Positions 1 to 7,814 of a DNA stretch of 44,549 nt are shown one piece after another. A program made the position numbers and the translations under genes. The stretch covers positions 1 through 44,549 of the forward strand of contig CAUJEM010000028.1 of assembly GCA_963169915.1 (NCBI GenBank), written 5' to 3'. Every line of letters begins with the position of its first letter. The stretch's first letter is position 1. This DNA is from Myxococcota bacterium. Its GTDB lineage: Bacteria; Myxococcota_A; Polyangia; Polyangiales; Polyangiaceae. A model generated the notes under the pieces. It did no database searches. It saw nothing but the letters and a program-made list of their open reading frames with translations, and had not been told where the DNA came from.

Positions 1-246
1 GTCTCTTGACTTCGCCCGGCGTGGAGGGACCCGTATCTCAGGACCGTCCCCTCCACGGGCCGATGCAGCAGCCGGTAAGGGCCTTCGTCGCCCACTACGA
101 CAGATGTCTGGCGCGGTGGATCAAAGTTGACGAACACTAGACCGTCCGATGGGACTAACTGCAAATCGTGGTCTTCGTCGCAAGCCAACGCCAACAAGGC
201 TACGGTGACGCAGGTCGCACTAGCCGAGAGCCGAGAGTGTCATCAT
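1..246 (-). pseudogene. Lipoprotein gene, frameshifted in signal peptide, cut by left window edge
   Basis: A minus-strand start (tandem ATG at 246-241) sits 9 nt after a strong GGGAGG ribosome binding site (261-256). Translation from it gives MMTLSALG and stops at TAG 222-220. A second frame is open from 239 to the window edge and encodes an obvious lipoprotein signal core ending in ALLALAC, then DEDHDLQLVPSDGLVFVNF and more. The two frames are separated by a perfect 7-bp tandem duplication at 224-237. Removing one copy joins them into MMTLSASATCVTVALLALAC, a complete lipoprotein signal. I infer a secreted lipoprotein of unknown function inactivated, or switched off, by the duplication. The 3' part lies outside the window. 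A sequencing error is the alternative. Confidence 0.6.
224..237. repeat. Two tandem copies of a 7-bp unit (CCGAGAG)
   Basis: CCGAGAG occurs at 224-230 and again at 231-237 (CTCTCGG twice on the coding minus strand), inside codons 4-8 of the lipoprotein that runs off the left edge. Seven bases shift the reading frame by one, so copy number decides whether the protein is made. Confidence 0.85.
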
Positions 247-479
247 GACGGTCAACCTCCCTGTGGTCACCTCAACCGTGCACGGCCTATCTTGCCTTAC
301 TGGCGACGACAGGTCAATAGCATGATTCAGGGGCGGCGCGCCGGCACCGAGCATGCCCTGACGCGGCTCGGCGAGCGCACCGCCCCCCGCGGCGGCTCGC
401 GGCGTAGCGTCAGCCACTCGGCAGAGGGTAGGAAGGGAGCGCTGCGGGGAGGAGAGGACGGCCAGCCGTTGCTAGGGTC

Positions 480-1673
480 TCACCCGGGTGGCAGCACCGG
501 CAGGCAGCTCAGCGCGCCGGGCTCCCCGAAGCGGGGGGCGCCCGGTCCCGCCGACAGCAGGCGCAGGTGCTGCGTGAAGTGACGCTCCTGCGCCGCCTTG
601 CCCTTGCCCTGGAAGAGCTGCGGGCGGTGGCCCACGATGGTGTAGGGGCAGGCCTCGAGCGCCAGCGGCCGCCCCCGCTCGTGACGTAGCCGAGCCATGA
701 AGCTCGTGCCCGTCCAGGGGTGCTGGCTATGCATGGCGAACACCAGGTTGCCCAAGCTGAAGAGCACCGGGCGCCCACCGATGAACTGGATGCCCTGCGG
801 CACGTGCGGGTGATGCCCGATGAAAGCGTCCACCCCCGTCTTCATCACGGCCCACACCAGCTCCCGCGTGAACGCCATGGGTTGCCCCACGTACTCCGCG
901 CCGCCGTGGTAGCTGAAGAGCACCAGGTCGCTCTGCTGGCGCGCCTGCCGCAGCCGCGCCTCCAGCTTACCGAAGTCCGCCCACGCGATCAGATCCTTGG
1001 CGGCGTGCCGGTGAAAGGGCGGCTGATTCCAGATCTGCGTCACCGCAAAGATGGAGATGCGCCGGCCCTTCAGCTCCACGACCACCGGCTCGTACTGCTG
1101 GCCCGGGGTGGCGCTCGCGCCCACGTAGCGCACGCCCGCGCGCTCGAGGTTCTCCAGCGTCTCGAAGAAGGCGCGCTTGCCGTAGTCCCACATGTGGTTG
1201 TTGGCCAGGCTCACGAGCTCGACGCCGGCGCGCGCCAGGGTGTGGCCGCCGCCGGGCGGCCCCGTGAACTTGAGCCGCTGGAGCGGATCTTGAGTGACGC
1301 CGCCTTGCTCGCTGAGCTGCGACTCCAGGTTGACGAAGCGGTAGTCCGCCGTCCCGAAGAGCGCCGCCAGCCCCTCGAAGGGGTCGTAGTCCGGCTCTCG
1401 CAGGATGCGCTGGCCCGCCTCGCGCCCAAGGTTCACGTCGCCGCCCGCCAAGAGGACGAGGGCGTCGTCCGCCTCGCCGAGCGGCGCCACCGGCGGCCCC
1501 GCGCTCGCGCTCGCTGGCGCGCTCGCCACGGCCCCCGCGCCGGGCGGCGTAGCGACGGCGTCCGTGGGCGCCTCGTCACCCGCGGGGCGCTGGCACCCGA
1601 AGAGCGCGAGCGCGAGCGCGGCCCCGCGGCTCCACGGGCGCGGGGCTCGTGACGGAGCGGACAGGGCGCGCAT
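480..1673 (-). CDS. CapA-family (poly-gamma-glutamate synthesis type) lipoprotein
   Basis: 397 residues from the ATG at 1673. The frame stays open to 1754, but this start puts a lipoprotein signal ending LALALFGC at the N-terminus. The rest is a CapA/PgsA metallophosphatase-like domain: GGDVNLGR near the start, then NLESQLS, ANNHMWDYG, SYHGGAEY and IGHHPHVPQG, the order of conserved metal-site motifs in the family. CapA proteins are tied to capsule or poly-gamma-glutamate export, but many myxobacterial members stand alone. No pgsB/pgsC-like partner is visible here, so the substrate is unknown. An Ala/Pro/Ser-rich spacer follows the lipidated Cys. Envelope location is inferred from the signal. 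Confidence 0.85.
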   Translation of the reverse strand: MRALSAPSRAPRPWSRGAALALALFGCQRPAGDEAPTDAVATPPGAGAVASAPASASAGPPVAPLGEADDALVLLAGGDVNLGREAGQRILREPDYDPFEGLAALFGTADYRFVNLESQLSEQGGVTQDPLQRLKFTGPPGGGHTLARAGVELVSLANNHMWDYGKRAFFETLENLERAGVRYVGASATPGQQYEPVVVELKGRRISIFAVTQIWNQPPFHRHAAKDLIAWADFGKLEARLRQARQQSDLVLFSYHGGAEYVGQPMAFTRELVWAVMKTGVDAFIGHHPHVPQGIQFIGGRPVLFSLGNLVFAMHSQHPWTGTSFMARLRHERGRPLALEACPYTIVGHRPQLFQGKGKAAQERHFTQHLRLLSAGPGAPRFGEPGALSCLPVLPPG

Positions 1674-1835
1674 CGCGCAGAGGCTAGCAGCGCCGGGACC
1701 GGGTGGCCCCAGCGTGTGCGCTCGATGAGAGGCCCCCCCGAGCTCTCTCTGCACCCCCGCTGCGGCCCGGTGTCAGCGCTCACGGGGGCCGGGCGTGCCG
1801 TCGTCGGCGAGCGCCGCCATGGACTCAGCGCGGTC

Positions 1836-1851
1836 GAGGGCTCGAGCCCTC
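1836..1851. other. 16-bp perfect palindrome between sigma operon and capA-like gene
   Basis: GAGGGCTCGAGCCCTC reads the same on both strands. It lies in the 273-bp gap (1674-1946) downstream of the sigma/membrane-protein operon and upstream of the capA-like gene. As RNA it would form a 6-bp stem with a TCGA loop, but no U-tract follows on either strand. It could be an operator or a weak terminator. I see no gene in the gap. Confidence 0.45.
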
Positions 1852-1946
1852 CGTGGACGTCATCAGGCTCGTGGACCGCGAGCGACTGGCCACGCTGCTC
1901 CGCGCCGCTCACGCTCGTGGCGCACGGGCTGGATGAGCAGGTGGGC

Positions 1947-2717
1947 TCAGGGGCAGCGCTCGCGGAGCGTCGCCCAGCGGCGCGCCAGCACCCCACCGTC
2001 ACCGACCTGCTGCGCTAGCGCCCGCACCTGCGCGCAGTCACCCTGGAGCGCGAGCGCCTCGGCGTGGAGCAGCGCGGCCTCGTGGAGCAAGCGCCCGTGT
2101 GGATAGCGCTCCGCGTAGCGCTTCAGCTCTTGCAGCGCTGGGCCAGGCTCGCCAGCCGTGAGGTGCCGCCGAGCGGCGTCGAGGTGCGCCAGCTCCTCGC
2201 GCAGACTGTCCGGGCTCACGCTTTCCGGGCTCACGCTGCCCGGGCCCGCGCTGTCCAGGCTTGCGCTGCCGGTGGGCGCCGGCTCGGCGTTGGCGCGCGG
2301 CGGCGCGGCCGAGCTGCGCGGCCACGAGCGCTCCAGCGGGCGCGCGGCGAGTGGCGACACCGGCGCGCCCTCGGGCGCAGCGGGCGACGTCACCTCGGGC
2401 GCCGCCGACGCCGGCGGCGCGGCCGACGCCTCCCCCGGCGCCGACGCGGGCGCCCCGCCCTGCCCGAGCAGCAGCTCTCCCCCTACGAGGCCCAGCGTCC
2501 CCACGACCACGCCGACGCCGATCCACTTCAACAGCAGGCCCACCGACGCGGCGGCCGTGCTGGTCTTCGCCGCCGTGGCGGCGGCGCTGGCGACGGCCGC
2601 GGTGGCGAGGGCGCGCTGCAGCGAGCGTGCACTCGGACCGTCCGCGCTGGCCGACGCGAGCAAGCGCGCCGCGAGCCCCTGCGGGTCTCCCTCGAGGTAG
2701 CGCCGCGGATCGCTCAT
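1947..2717 (-). CDS. Membrane protein with C-terminal TPR-like region, partner of ECF sigma factor
   Basis: 256 residues. The start ATG overlaps the stop of the sigma gene by 4 bp (2714-2717), so the two are probably translationally coupled. A short cytoplasmic-looking N-terminus (MSDPRRYLEGDPQGLAARLL) is followed by one hydrophobic segment at about residues 58-85, an Ala/Pro/Ser-rich stretch, and a helical repeat region at about 170-256 (HLDAARRHLTAGEPGPALQEL, ERYPHGRLLHEAAL) that resembles tetratricopeptide repeats. Position and topology suggest an anti-sigma or sigma-modulating role. I see no zinc-finger anti-sigma motif (HX3CX2C), so this is inferred from context only. Confidence 0.7.
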   Translation of the reverse strand: MSDPRRYLEGDPQGLAARLLASASADGPSARSLQRALATAAVASAAATAAKTSTAAASVGLLLKWIGVGVVVGTLGLVGGELLLGQGGAPASAPGEASAAPPASAAPEVTSPAAPEGAPVSPLAARPLERSWPRSSAAPPRANAEPAPTGSASLDSAGPGSVSPESVSPDSLREELAHLDAARRHLTAGEPGPALQELKRYAERYPHGRLLHEAALLHAEALALQGDCAQVRALAQQVGDGGVLARRWATLRERCP

Positions 2718-3313
2718 GCTGGTCCTCCTCTCTTGGACGAGGCGCGCTCCAAGCGCGCGATCTGGGCCTCGAACAGCTCACGCGCGCGGCGCAGCCGCGA
2801 CGCCACCGTGCCGGGGGCGAGCTCCAGCGCAGCGGCGATCTCCGCCATGGTGGCGCCCTCCAGCTCGTACAGCACGAACACGGCGCGCTGCTCGAGCGGG
2901 AGCTGCTCCAAGACCGTATCCAGCAGCCGGCGCGCCTCGAGCTGCTCGGTCAGCGCCTCCGGGCCCGGGCCGGGATCGCTGAGCCCGAGCGCCTCGTCGA
3001 GCTCCACCTCCGCCTTGCGCCGCTGGGCCCGCCGATGGTCCGCCGCCACCCGGTAAGCGGTGGACATCATGAACGAGCGCTCCGCACCCGCGGCGATGAG
3101 CTCGAGCTTGCGCGCGGTCACCATGATGACCTCCTGCAGCACGTCGTCCACCTCGTGCTCGGCGACGCCGAGGCGCCGCGTGAAGCGCCACAGCACCGGC
3201 AGGTGCGCCTCGACGAGCGCCTCCAAGCGCCGCCCGGCCACGGCCTCCGAGGAGGGCGTCGCCGGGCCTCGGTGGCGGGTGGCGGAGAGGGGCATCACCT
3301 GGGCGGTCAACAC
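2714..3313 (-). CDS. ECF-type RNA polymerase sigma factor
   Basis: Up to 199 residues; a second ATG at 3295 is an equally good start. Region 2 is recognisable (LVEAHLPVLWRFTRRLG, then EHEVDDVLQEV) with a -10-binding helix around RSFMMSTAYRVAADHRRAQRR. Region 4 follows (LPLEQRAVFVLYELEGATMAEIAAAL, with the recognition helix TVASRLRRARELF). Length and two-domain layout are typical of ECF sigma factors. It would direct RNA polymerase to a small stress or envelope regulon. The downstream gene overlaps by 4 bp and encodes a membrane protein that is the natural candidate for its control. Confidence 0.9.
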   Translation of the reverse strand: MLTAQVMPLSATRHRGPATPSSEAVAGRRLEALVEAHLPVLWRFTRRLGVAEHEVDDVLQEVIMVTARKLELIAAGAERSFMMSTAYRVAADHRRAQRRKAEVELDEALGLSDPGPGPEALTEQLEARRLLDTVLEQLPLEQRAVFVLYELEGATMAEIAAALELAPGTVASRLRRARELFEAQIARLERASSKRGGPA

Positions 3314-3347
3314 CGTGACGCTGAATGGCGCCGGTCCAGGGTTTTGA

Positions 3348-4400
3348 TCATGGAAGATGCGCCAGCAGCCCGAGGCCCGCCTCCAGCACGAGCCCCGGCA
3401 CCTGATACACCGAGCGGCGGGGCCGCTCGAACACGAAGTGATCCTGCGTGATGGCCCAGCGCAGGCCGGCCACCGCGTCCAGCGCCAGCCAGGGCAGCAG
3501 CCCGTACCCGAGCCTGCCCCCGAGCCCAGCGTCGACCCAAGGGCGCTGCTGCCGCTCTCCCACCGGGATCTCCCGCCCCTCCACGCTGAGCTGCCCCGCC
3601 TCCAGCTCGAGCGCGACGCGCGCGCGCCAGCGCTGAGCCCAAACCAGCGGCGCCAGAGACAGCTTGGCGGCGAGCAGCTCGAAGCTGGCCAGCTCCACGC
3701 TGGGGCCTAGGCTGTCCGAGCGCGCGAAGCGCAGCGCTACACCGAGCGCCTGGCGGGCGTCGCCCTGGCGGCGCGACAGCTCCAGCTCCGGCCCCCACGC
3801 CAAGAGCCACCGCGGCGCTGGGCCGCTCAGCGCCGCCGCGCCGGCCCCCACGGCCCAAGCGTAATGAGCGCCCGGCGACGAGGGCACCTGCGCACGGCGG
3901 CGCGGCGCCACCGCGGGCGTGACGGGCGCGACGGGCGGCGGCGGCTCCGGAGCAGCCGGGCGCTCAGCGCCGGCCACGGGCGAGGACTCCGTGGCCGGCA
4001 GCGGGAGCTCCAGCTCGGCGCGCGGGGCGGTCTTGGCCTCGGGATCCATGGCGAGCGCGACGATGAGCCCGAGCGCGGACGCGACCTCGGCGCAGTCCGT
4101 CCCGGTGATGGTCCGCACGCTGGGCGGCGCGGCGCCGTCCTCGATCGACAGCTCCCCGAGGAAGCCTGGCTGGCCCTGGACGATGCTGACCGAGAAGCGC
4201 CGCCCCGACACGCCGAACACCACCTTGTCCGAGCGCGCGCGCAGCTCCGCGATGAAGCCGTCCCATGAGGGGCAGCCCTCACCCTCGGTCGCGTAGGAGA
4301 GCTGGAGCGTCTCTTGACTGGCGTGCGCCGGCTCCAGCGCGAGCAGCAGCGTTACCAAGGTCGTGACCCTGGCCCAGCGCACGGTGAGCGACGACGTCAT
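3348..4400 (-). CDS. Secreted protein of unknown function
   Basis: 350 residues from ATG 4400, chosen because it gives a signal peptide (MTSSLTVRWARVTTLVTLLL, cleavage near AHA-S). The frame is open upstream to 4532, but that would overlap the divergent gene's promoter. The N-terminal domain has two cysteines (GEGCPSWDGF and GTDCAEVASALG) that could form a disulfide. A Pro/Ala-rich linker and a C-terminal region with alternating short beta-like segments (ALGVALRFARSD, LGYGLLPWLALDAVAGLRW) follow. I do not recognise a named family. The layout resembles secreted myxobacterial proteins with an N-terminal periplasmic domain and a C-terminal barrel-like half. Confidence 0.65.
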   Translation of the reverse strand: MTSSLTVRWARVTTLVTLLLALEPAHASQETLQLSYATEGEGCPSWDGFIAELRARSDKVVFGVSGRRFSVSIVQGQPGFLGELSIEDGAAPPSVRTITGTDCAEVASALGLIVALAMDPEAKTAPRAELELPLPATESSPVAGAERPAAPEPPPPVAPVTPAVAPRRRAQVPSSPGAHYAWAVGAGAAALSGPAPRWLLAWGPELELSRRQGDARQALGVALRFARSDSLGPSVELASFELLAAKLSLAPLVWAQRWRARVALELEAGQLSVEGREIPVGERQQRPWVDAGLGGRLGYGLLPWLALDAVAGLRWAITQDHFVFERPRRSVYQVPGLVLEAGLGLLAHLP

Positions 4401-4438
4401 GCTTGCCCCAGCGAGCGCGCATGCTACCGGCAAAATCT

Positions 4439-4467
4439 CGGTGATCAAACTCCCGGTGATCAAACTC
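4439..4467. promoter_or_regulatory. Paired 14-bp direct repeats in divergent promoter region
   Basis: CGGTGATCAAACTC occurs at 4439-4452 and 4454-4467, a 15-bp period, in the 106-bp gap between divergent genes starting at 4400 (minus) and 4507 (plus). The core TGATCA is itself palindromic. This looks like a tandem operator. A ribosome binding site AAGGAG at 4493-4498 precedes the plus-strand gene. Confidence 0.5.
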
Positions 4468-4506
4468 TCGTGGCGCGGCCATCTAGGCTGGCAAGGAGAT
4501 GCCGTG

Positions 4507-5865
4507 ATGAAGCGATGGGTTTGGACTGCCACCGGCTTGGCGTTCGGTGTGGTGATGATGACGGGCTGCGGGGACGACGTGCCGGTGGGACACGGTCAGC
4601 AGGGCAGCGGCGCGGGCGCCGAGGGCGGCCGCGGCGGTAGCGGCGGCGCGGGCGCCACGGGTGGCGCGGCCGGACGGTCAGGCGCGGGCGGCGCGGGAGG
4701 GAGCGCCGGAGAGGGTGGCACGGCCGGCCGTGCAGGGGCAGGCGGCGCGGGAGGGAGCGCGGGCGAGGGCGGCATGGCGGGCCGGGCTGGCGCCGGTGGC
4801 GCGGCTGGCCAGGCCGGCGCGGGGGGTGACAGCGGCAGCGGGGGCGGGGGGAGCTGCGCGCTCGGCGGCAGCGGCACCAAGACCCGGCTCAGCTCCGGCT
4901 GGCCCACGCCGCGCGGGCTCGCGCTCGATGAGGACTACGTGTACTTCGTCAACTGGGGTCACGGCAGCGGCGCGAACCCCGAGGCGCCGAGCATCGTCCG
5001 CGTCGCCAAGGCCGGCGGCACCGAGACGGTGCTGGCGGACGCAGCGCTGTACCCGGCGCAGGCGAGCGCCTTCGCGGGACCGGACGCCATCGCCGCGCAG
5101 GGCGATGAGCTCTACTGGACGGCCGCGGCCGGCAACGAGGTGTGGCGGATGCCCAAGGCCGGCGGCACGCCGAGCGCGCTGGTGACGAGCCACACCGACC
5201 CCAACCTGCTCGACACCCCACCAGCGCCCACCGCCTACACGTTCGGGATCGACGGCGACGCCCTCTACTTCGCGCGCCACCGCTGGATCAGCCCGGGCAG
5301 CTCCTTCACCTCGGGCGTGTACCGCAGCGCGCTGGCCGATGGCGCGCTCAGCACGCTGGCCGAGGACACCAACACCGTGAGCGAGAGCGCGGGTCACGCC
5401 GCCACCGTCACGCTCGCTGGCTCGCGTGTCGTCTGGGCCTGGTGGCACGGGCTCACCACGCCGAGCGAAGGAGCGCTGCGCGTCGCCGGCACCGACGGCT
5501 CCTCACCCTCGACGCTCACCACGACGGCGCAGGTCCAGGGCCTCACCGTGGACGGCGCCAGCGCCTACTACACGCAGGCGGCGCTGGTCATGAGCGCACC
5601 GCTGAGCGGCGGAGGTTCCACCCTGCTCGCGCCGTTGCCGGGTGTCTTGCCGCTGGGGCGCAGCCTCACCACGTGGGAGGGCTCGCTCTACGTGGCGTTC
5701 ACGGACGCCGGCGCGGCGTGCGGCGGCGTGGTCCGGCTACCCAAGGCCGGCGGCCCCGTGGAGCTGCTGGCCCGCGGGGAGCGACCCAGCTACGTGAGCG
5801 CAGACGCGAGCGGCGTGTACTACACGGATCTCGAGGCCGGGGAGGTCTGGCGCGTCGAGCCGTGA
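4507..5865 (+). CDS. Lipoprotein with Gly/Ala-rich spacer and beta-propeller-like domain
   Basis: 452 residues from ATG 4507, supported by AAGGAG 9 nt upstream. A lipoprotein signal ends MMTGC. Residues about 25-115 are a low-complexity spacer of AGAGG/AGGSAGEG units. The remainder contains repeated short units of the type DDYVYFVNW, GDELYWTAA, GDALYFARH, SAYYTQA and SGVYYTDLEAG, each followed by a KAGG-containing turn. This is the pattern of TolB/NHL-like beta-propellers found in many myxobacterial surface lipoproteins. It probably displays a binding propeller outside the cell on a flexible stalk. The ligand is unknown. Confidence 0.8.
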   Translation: MKRWVWTATGLAFGVVMMTGCGDDVPVGHGQQGSGAGAEGGRGGSGGAGATGGAAGRSGAGGAGGSAGEGGTAGRAGAGGAGGSAGEGGMAGRAGAGGAAGQAGAGGDSGSGGGGSCALGGSGTKTRLSSGWPTPRGLALDEDYVYFVNWGHGSGANPEAPSIVRVAKAGGTETVLADAALYPAQASAFAGPDAIAAQGDELYWTAAAGNEVWRMPKAGGTPSALVTSHTDPNLLDTPPAPTAYTFGIDGDALYFARHRWISPGSSFTSGVYRSALADGALSTLAEDTNTVSESAGHAATVTLAGSRVVWAWWHGLTTPSEGALRVAGTDGSSPSTLTTTAQVQGLTVDGASAYYTQAALVMSAPLSGGGSTLLAPLPGVLPLGRSLTTWEGSLYVAFTDAGAACGGVVRLPKAGGPVELLARGERPSYVSADASGVYYTDLEAGEVWRVEP

Positions 5866-5868
5866 GGT

Positions 5869-5884
5869 GCGCCGCGCGCGGCGC
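5869..5884. terminator. Palindromic hairpin after propeller lipoprotein
   Basis: GCGCCGCGCGCGGCGC, a 16-bp perfect palindrome, starts 4 bp after the stop codon and lies in the gap between convergent genes. A GC-only stem without a U-tract is common in very high-G+C genomes, but its function is unproven. Confidence 0.3.
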
Positions 5885-5958
5885 GGCAGGCTGTGCGCAG
5901 CGCCGCGCGGGGGCGTGCTCGAGCGCGCCCGCGCGCACGCTGTCGCCGCTCGCTCGGC

Positions 5959-7482
5959 TCAGGACGCCGTGGCGCTCGGCAGCACCTCGCCGCGCATCCG
6001 GTGCGCGCTGGTGAGCGAGTAAAAGCGCAGATTTGGATCGTAGACGGGGCCCTGGCGCAGGCCCTGGACATCGACGGCGTAGTCCATCGACATCGCCCAG
6101 GGGTAGGCGGGGCCTTGGCGCGGCAGATCATCGATGACGCGCTTCACGTAGCCCGCGCCGAAGTCCAGCAGCGGCCGTGTGGGCATCTTCGGATCCGGGC
6201 GCTGGGGGACCACGGCGGCGTAGCCGTGGTCGTCCATGTAGCCGAGCAGCCGGCAGAAGTGCTCGCAGATCAGGCCGACCTTGAGCGTCCACGAGGAGTT
6301 GGTGTAGCCGATCGCGAACACCAGGTTGGGGACGGCGTCGAACATCATGCCCTTGAAGGCGACGTGATCTGCCGGGCGCAGCGGGGCGCCGTCCACCAGC
6401 ACCTCGATCCCGCCGAAGAGCTGGATGTTGAGCCCGGTGGCGGTCACGATGATGTCGGCTTGGAGCTGCTTGCCGGAAGCCAGCTGGAGGCCGTCTTCTA
6501 CGAAGGTCTCGATTTGGTCGGTGACGACCGAGGCCTTGCCCTTGGAGATGGTGCGGAACATGTCCGCGTCCGGCACCGCGCACAGCCGCTGATCCCAGGG
6601 CGCATAGGGTGGATTGAAGTGGGTATCTACCGGGAAGCCCCTCGGCAAGAGCGCCCTGTTGACCGTACGGATGAGCTGGCGGGCGGCGTTGGGGAAGCGC
6701 TGACAAAAGGCGAAGAAATAGCGCTGCTGGGCGATGTTCTTCTTGCGGGTGATTTCGTAGGCGGTCTTCGCGGGCAGCGCCCGGCGTAGCGTGTTGGCGA
6801 GCGGATCCTTCTTCGGCAGCGGGATGATGTAGGTTGGGGTCCGCTGCAGCATGGTGATGTGCGCGGTCTCATCGGCCATCGCCGGGATCAGCGTGACCGC
6901 GGTCGCGCCGCTGCCGATCACCACCACGCGCTTGCCCGCGTAGTCCAGATCTTCAGGCCAATGCTGGGGGTGGACGATCTGCCCCTTGAAGCGCTCCTCA
7001 CCCTTCCAGCGCGGACGGTAGCCTTGGTCGTAGCGGTAGTAGCCGGTGGCCGCGAAGAGGAACGCGCTCTCGTAGGTGACGGACTCGCCGGTGCCGGTGT
7101 GCTCGATCTCGGTGGTCCACCGCGCGCGCGCGCTCGACCAAGAGACGCGCTTCACCTTGTGCTGAAAGCGAATGTTTCTCCCGAGCTGGTGCTCGGCGAC
7201 CGTCTCCCGCAGGTAGCTCATGATCGCCGGGCCGCCGGCGATCGCGTCCTCGTCCGTCCACGGCTTGAACTCGTAGCTGAAGGTGTAGAGGTCGGAGTCC
7301 GAGCGGATGCCGGGATAGCGGAACAGATCCCAGGTGCCGCCGATGTCATCGCGCGCCTCGACGATCGCGTAGGTCTTCGACGGCTGGTCACGCTGCAGGT
7401 AATAAGCCGCGCCTATCCCGGAGATCCCTGCGCCAATGATGAGCACGTCGACGTAGATTGGTGCAGCGTTGCTCTCGCTCAT
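5959..7482 (-). CDS. EthA-like FAD/NADPH Baeyer-Villiger monooxygenase
   Basis: 507 residues. The FAD Rossmann motif GAGISG is at 17-22, followed by the ATTG-like AATGYY segment. The Baeyer-Villiger fingerprint FXGX3HX3W is exact at 165-175 (FKGQIVHPQHW), and the NADPH Rossmann motif GSGATA is at 190-195. Signature stretches (GGTWDLFRYPGIRSDSD, HPQHWPEDLDY, PWDQRLC, ATGLN) match the EthA type of mycobacteria. Those enzymes insert oxygen into ketones or oxidise sulfur in thioamides using NADPH and O2. No TetR (EthR-like) regulator is adjacent. The natural substrate cannot be read from sequence. Confidence 0.93.
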   Translation of the reverse strand: MSESNAAPIYVDVLIIGAGISGIGAAYYLQRDQPSKTYAIVEARDDIGGTWDLFRYPGIRSDSDLYTFSYEFKPWTDEDAIAGGPAIMSYLRETVAEHQLGRNIRFQHKVKRVSWSSARARWTTEIEHTGTGESVTYESAFLFAATGYYRYDQGYRPRWKGEERFKGQIVHPQHWPEDLDYAGKRVVVIGSGATAVTLIPAMADETAHITMLQRTPTYIIPLPKKDPLANTLRRALPAKTAYEITRKKNIAQQRYFFAFCQRFPNAARQLIRTVNRALLPRGFPVDTHFNPPYAPWDQRLCAVPDADMFRTISKGKASVVTDQIETFVEDGLQLASGKQLQADIIVTATGLNIQLFGGIEVLVDGAPLRPADHVAFKGMMFDAVPNLVFAIGYTNSSWTLKVGLICEHFCRLLGYMDDHGYAAVVPQRPDPKMPTRPLLDFGAGYVKRVIDDLPRQGPAYPWAMSMDYAVDVQGLRQGPVYDPNLRFYSLTSAHRMRGEVLPSATAS

Positions 7483-7682
7483 GGGGTCTCCGTTTCAAGC
7501 TGGTGGGTGGCTCAGCCTCTGGTTCGCTCCCTCGGGAGCCGGCGCGCCACCAGAGGCGCTTCATGATCGCGGGTCAGGCATGGCTCAGCGTCCAGCTCGC
7601 GCGTCTCAGTCCTGGATGAAGACAGACCGCGAGCGCGAGCCGGCCACCGGGACGGTGCGATGGGCGGCGCCGGGACGCAAGA

Positions 7683-7723
7683 GGGCGCCGCCCGCCGCGC
7701 GGCGCCCCACGCGCCGAGCGTGG
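7683..7723 (-). terminator. Two adjacent GC hairpins in 332-bp gap
   Basis: A 9-bp perfect stem (7683-7691 with 7699-7707) abuts a 6-bp stem (7707-7712 with 7718-7723). They lie in the gap 7483-7814 between two minus-strand genes, about 90 bp past the stop of the upstream lipoprotein gene. A transcription stop for that gene is a reasonable guess. The rest of the gap holds no convincing gene and should contain the monooxygenase promoter. Confidence 0.35.
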
Positions 7724-7814
7724 CGCGCCTGCGCGCCGCGGGGCCAGGCGACGTCAGCCCGAGGAGGGCTCTCCCGGGGTCGCGTAGGACCGCACCCCGG
7801 CCTCCGTCACGCGC

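Noticed and set aside
127..582. Plus-strand open frame over the left edge and capA end
   Set aside because: Runs antisense to the lipoprotein frame and the capA-like gene; composition is not protein-like.
720..1652. Long plus-strand open frame antisense to the capA-like gene
   Set aside because: Shadow of a high-G+C gene; no motif, whereas the minus frame has clear CapA motifs.
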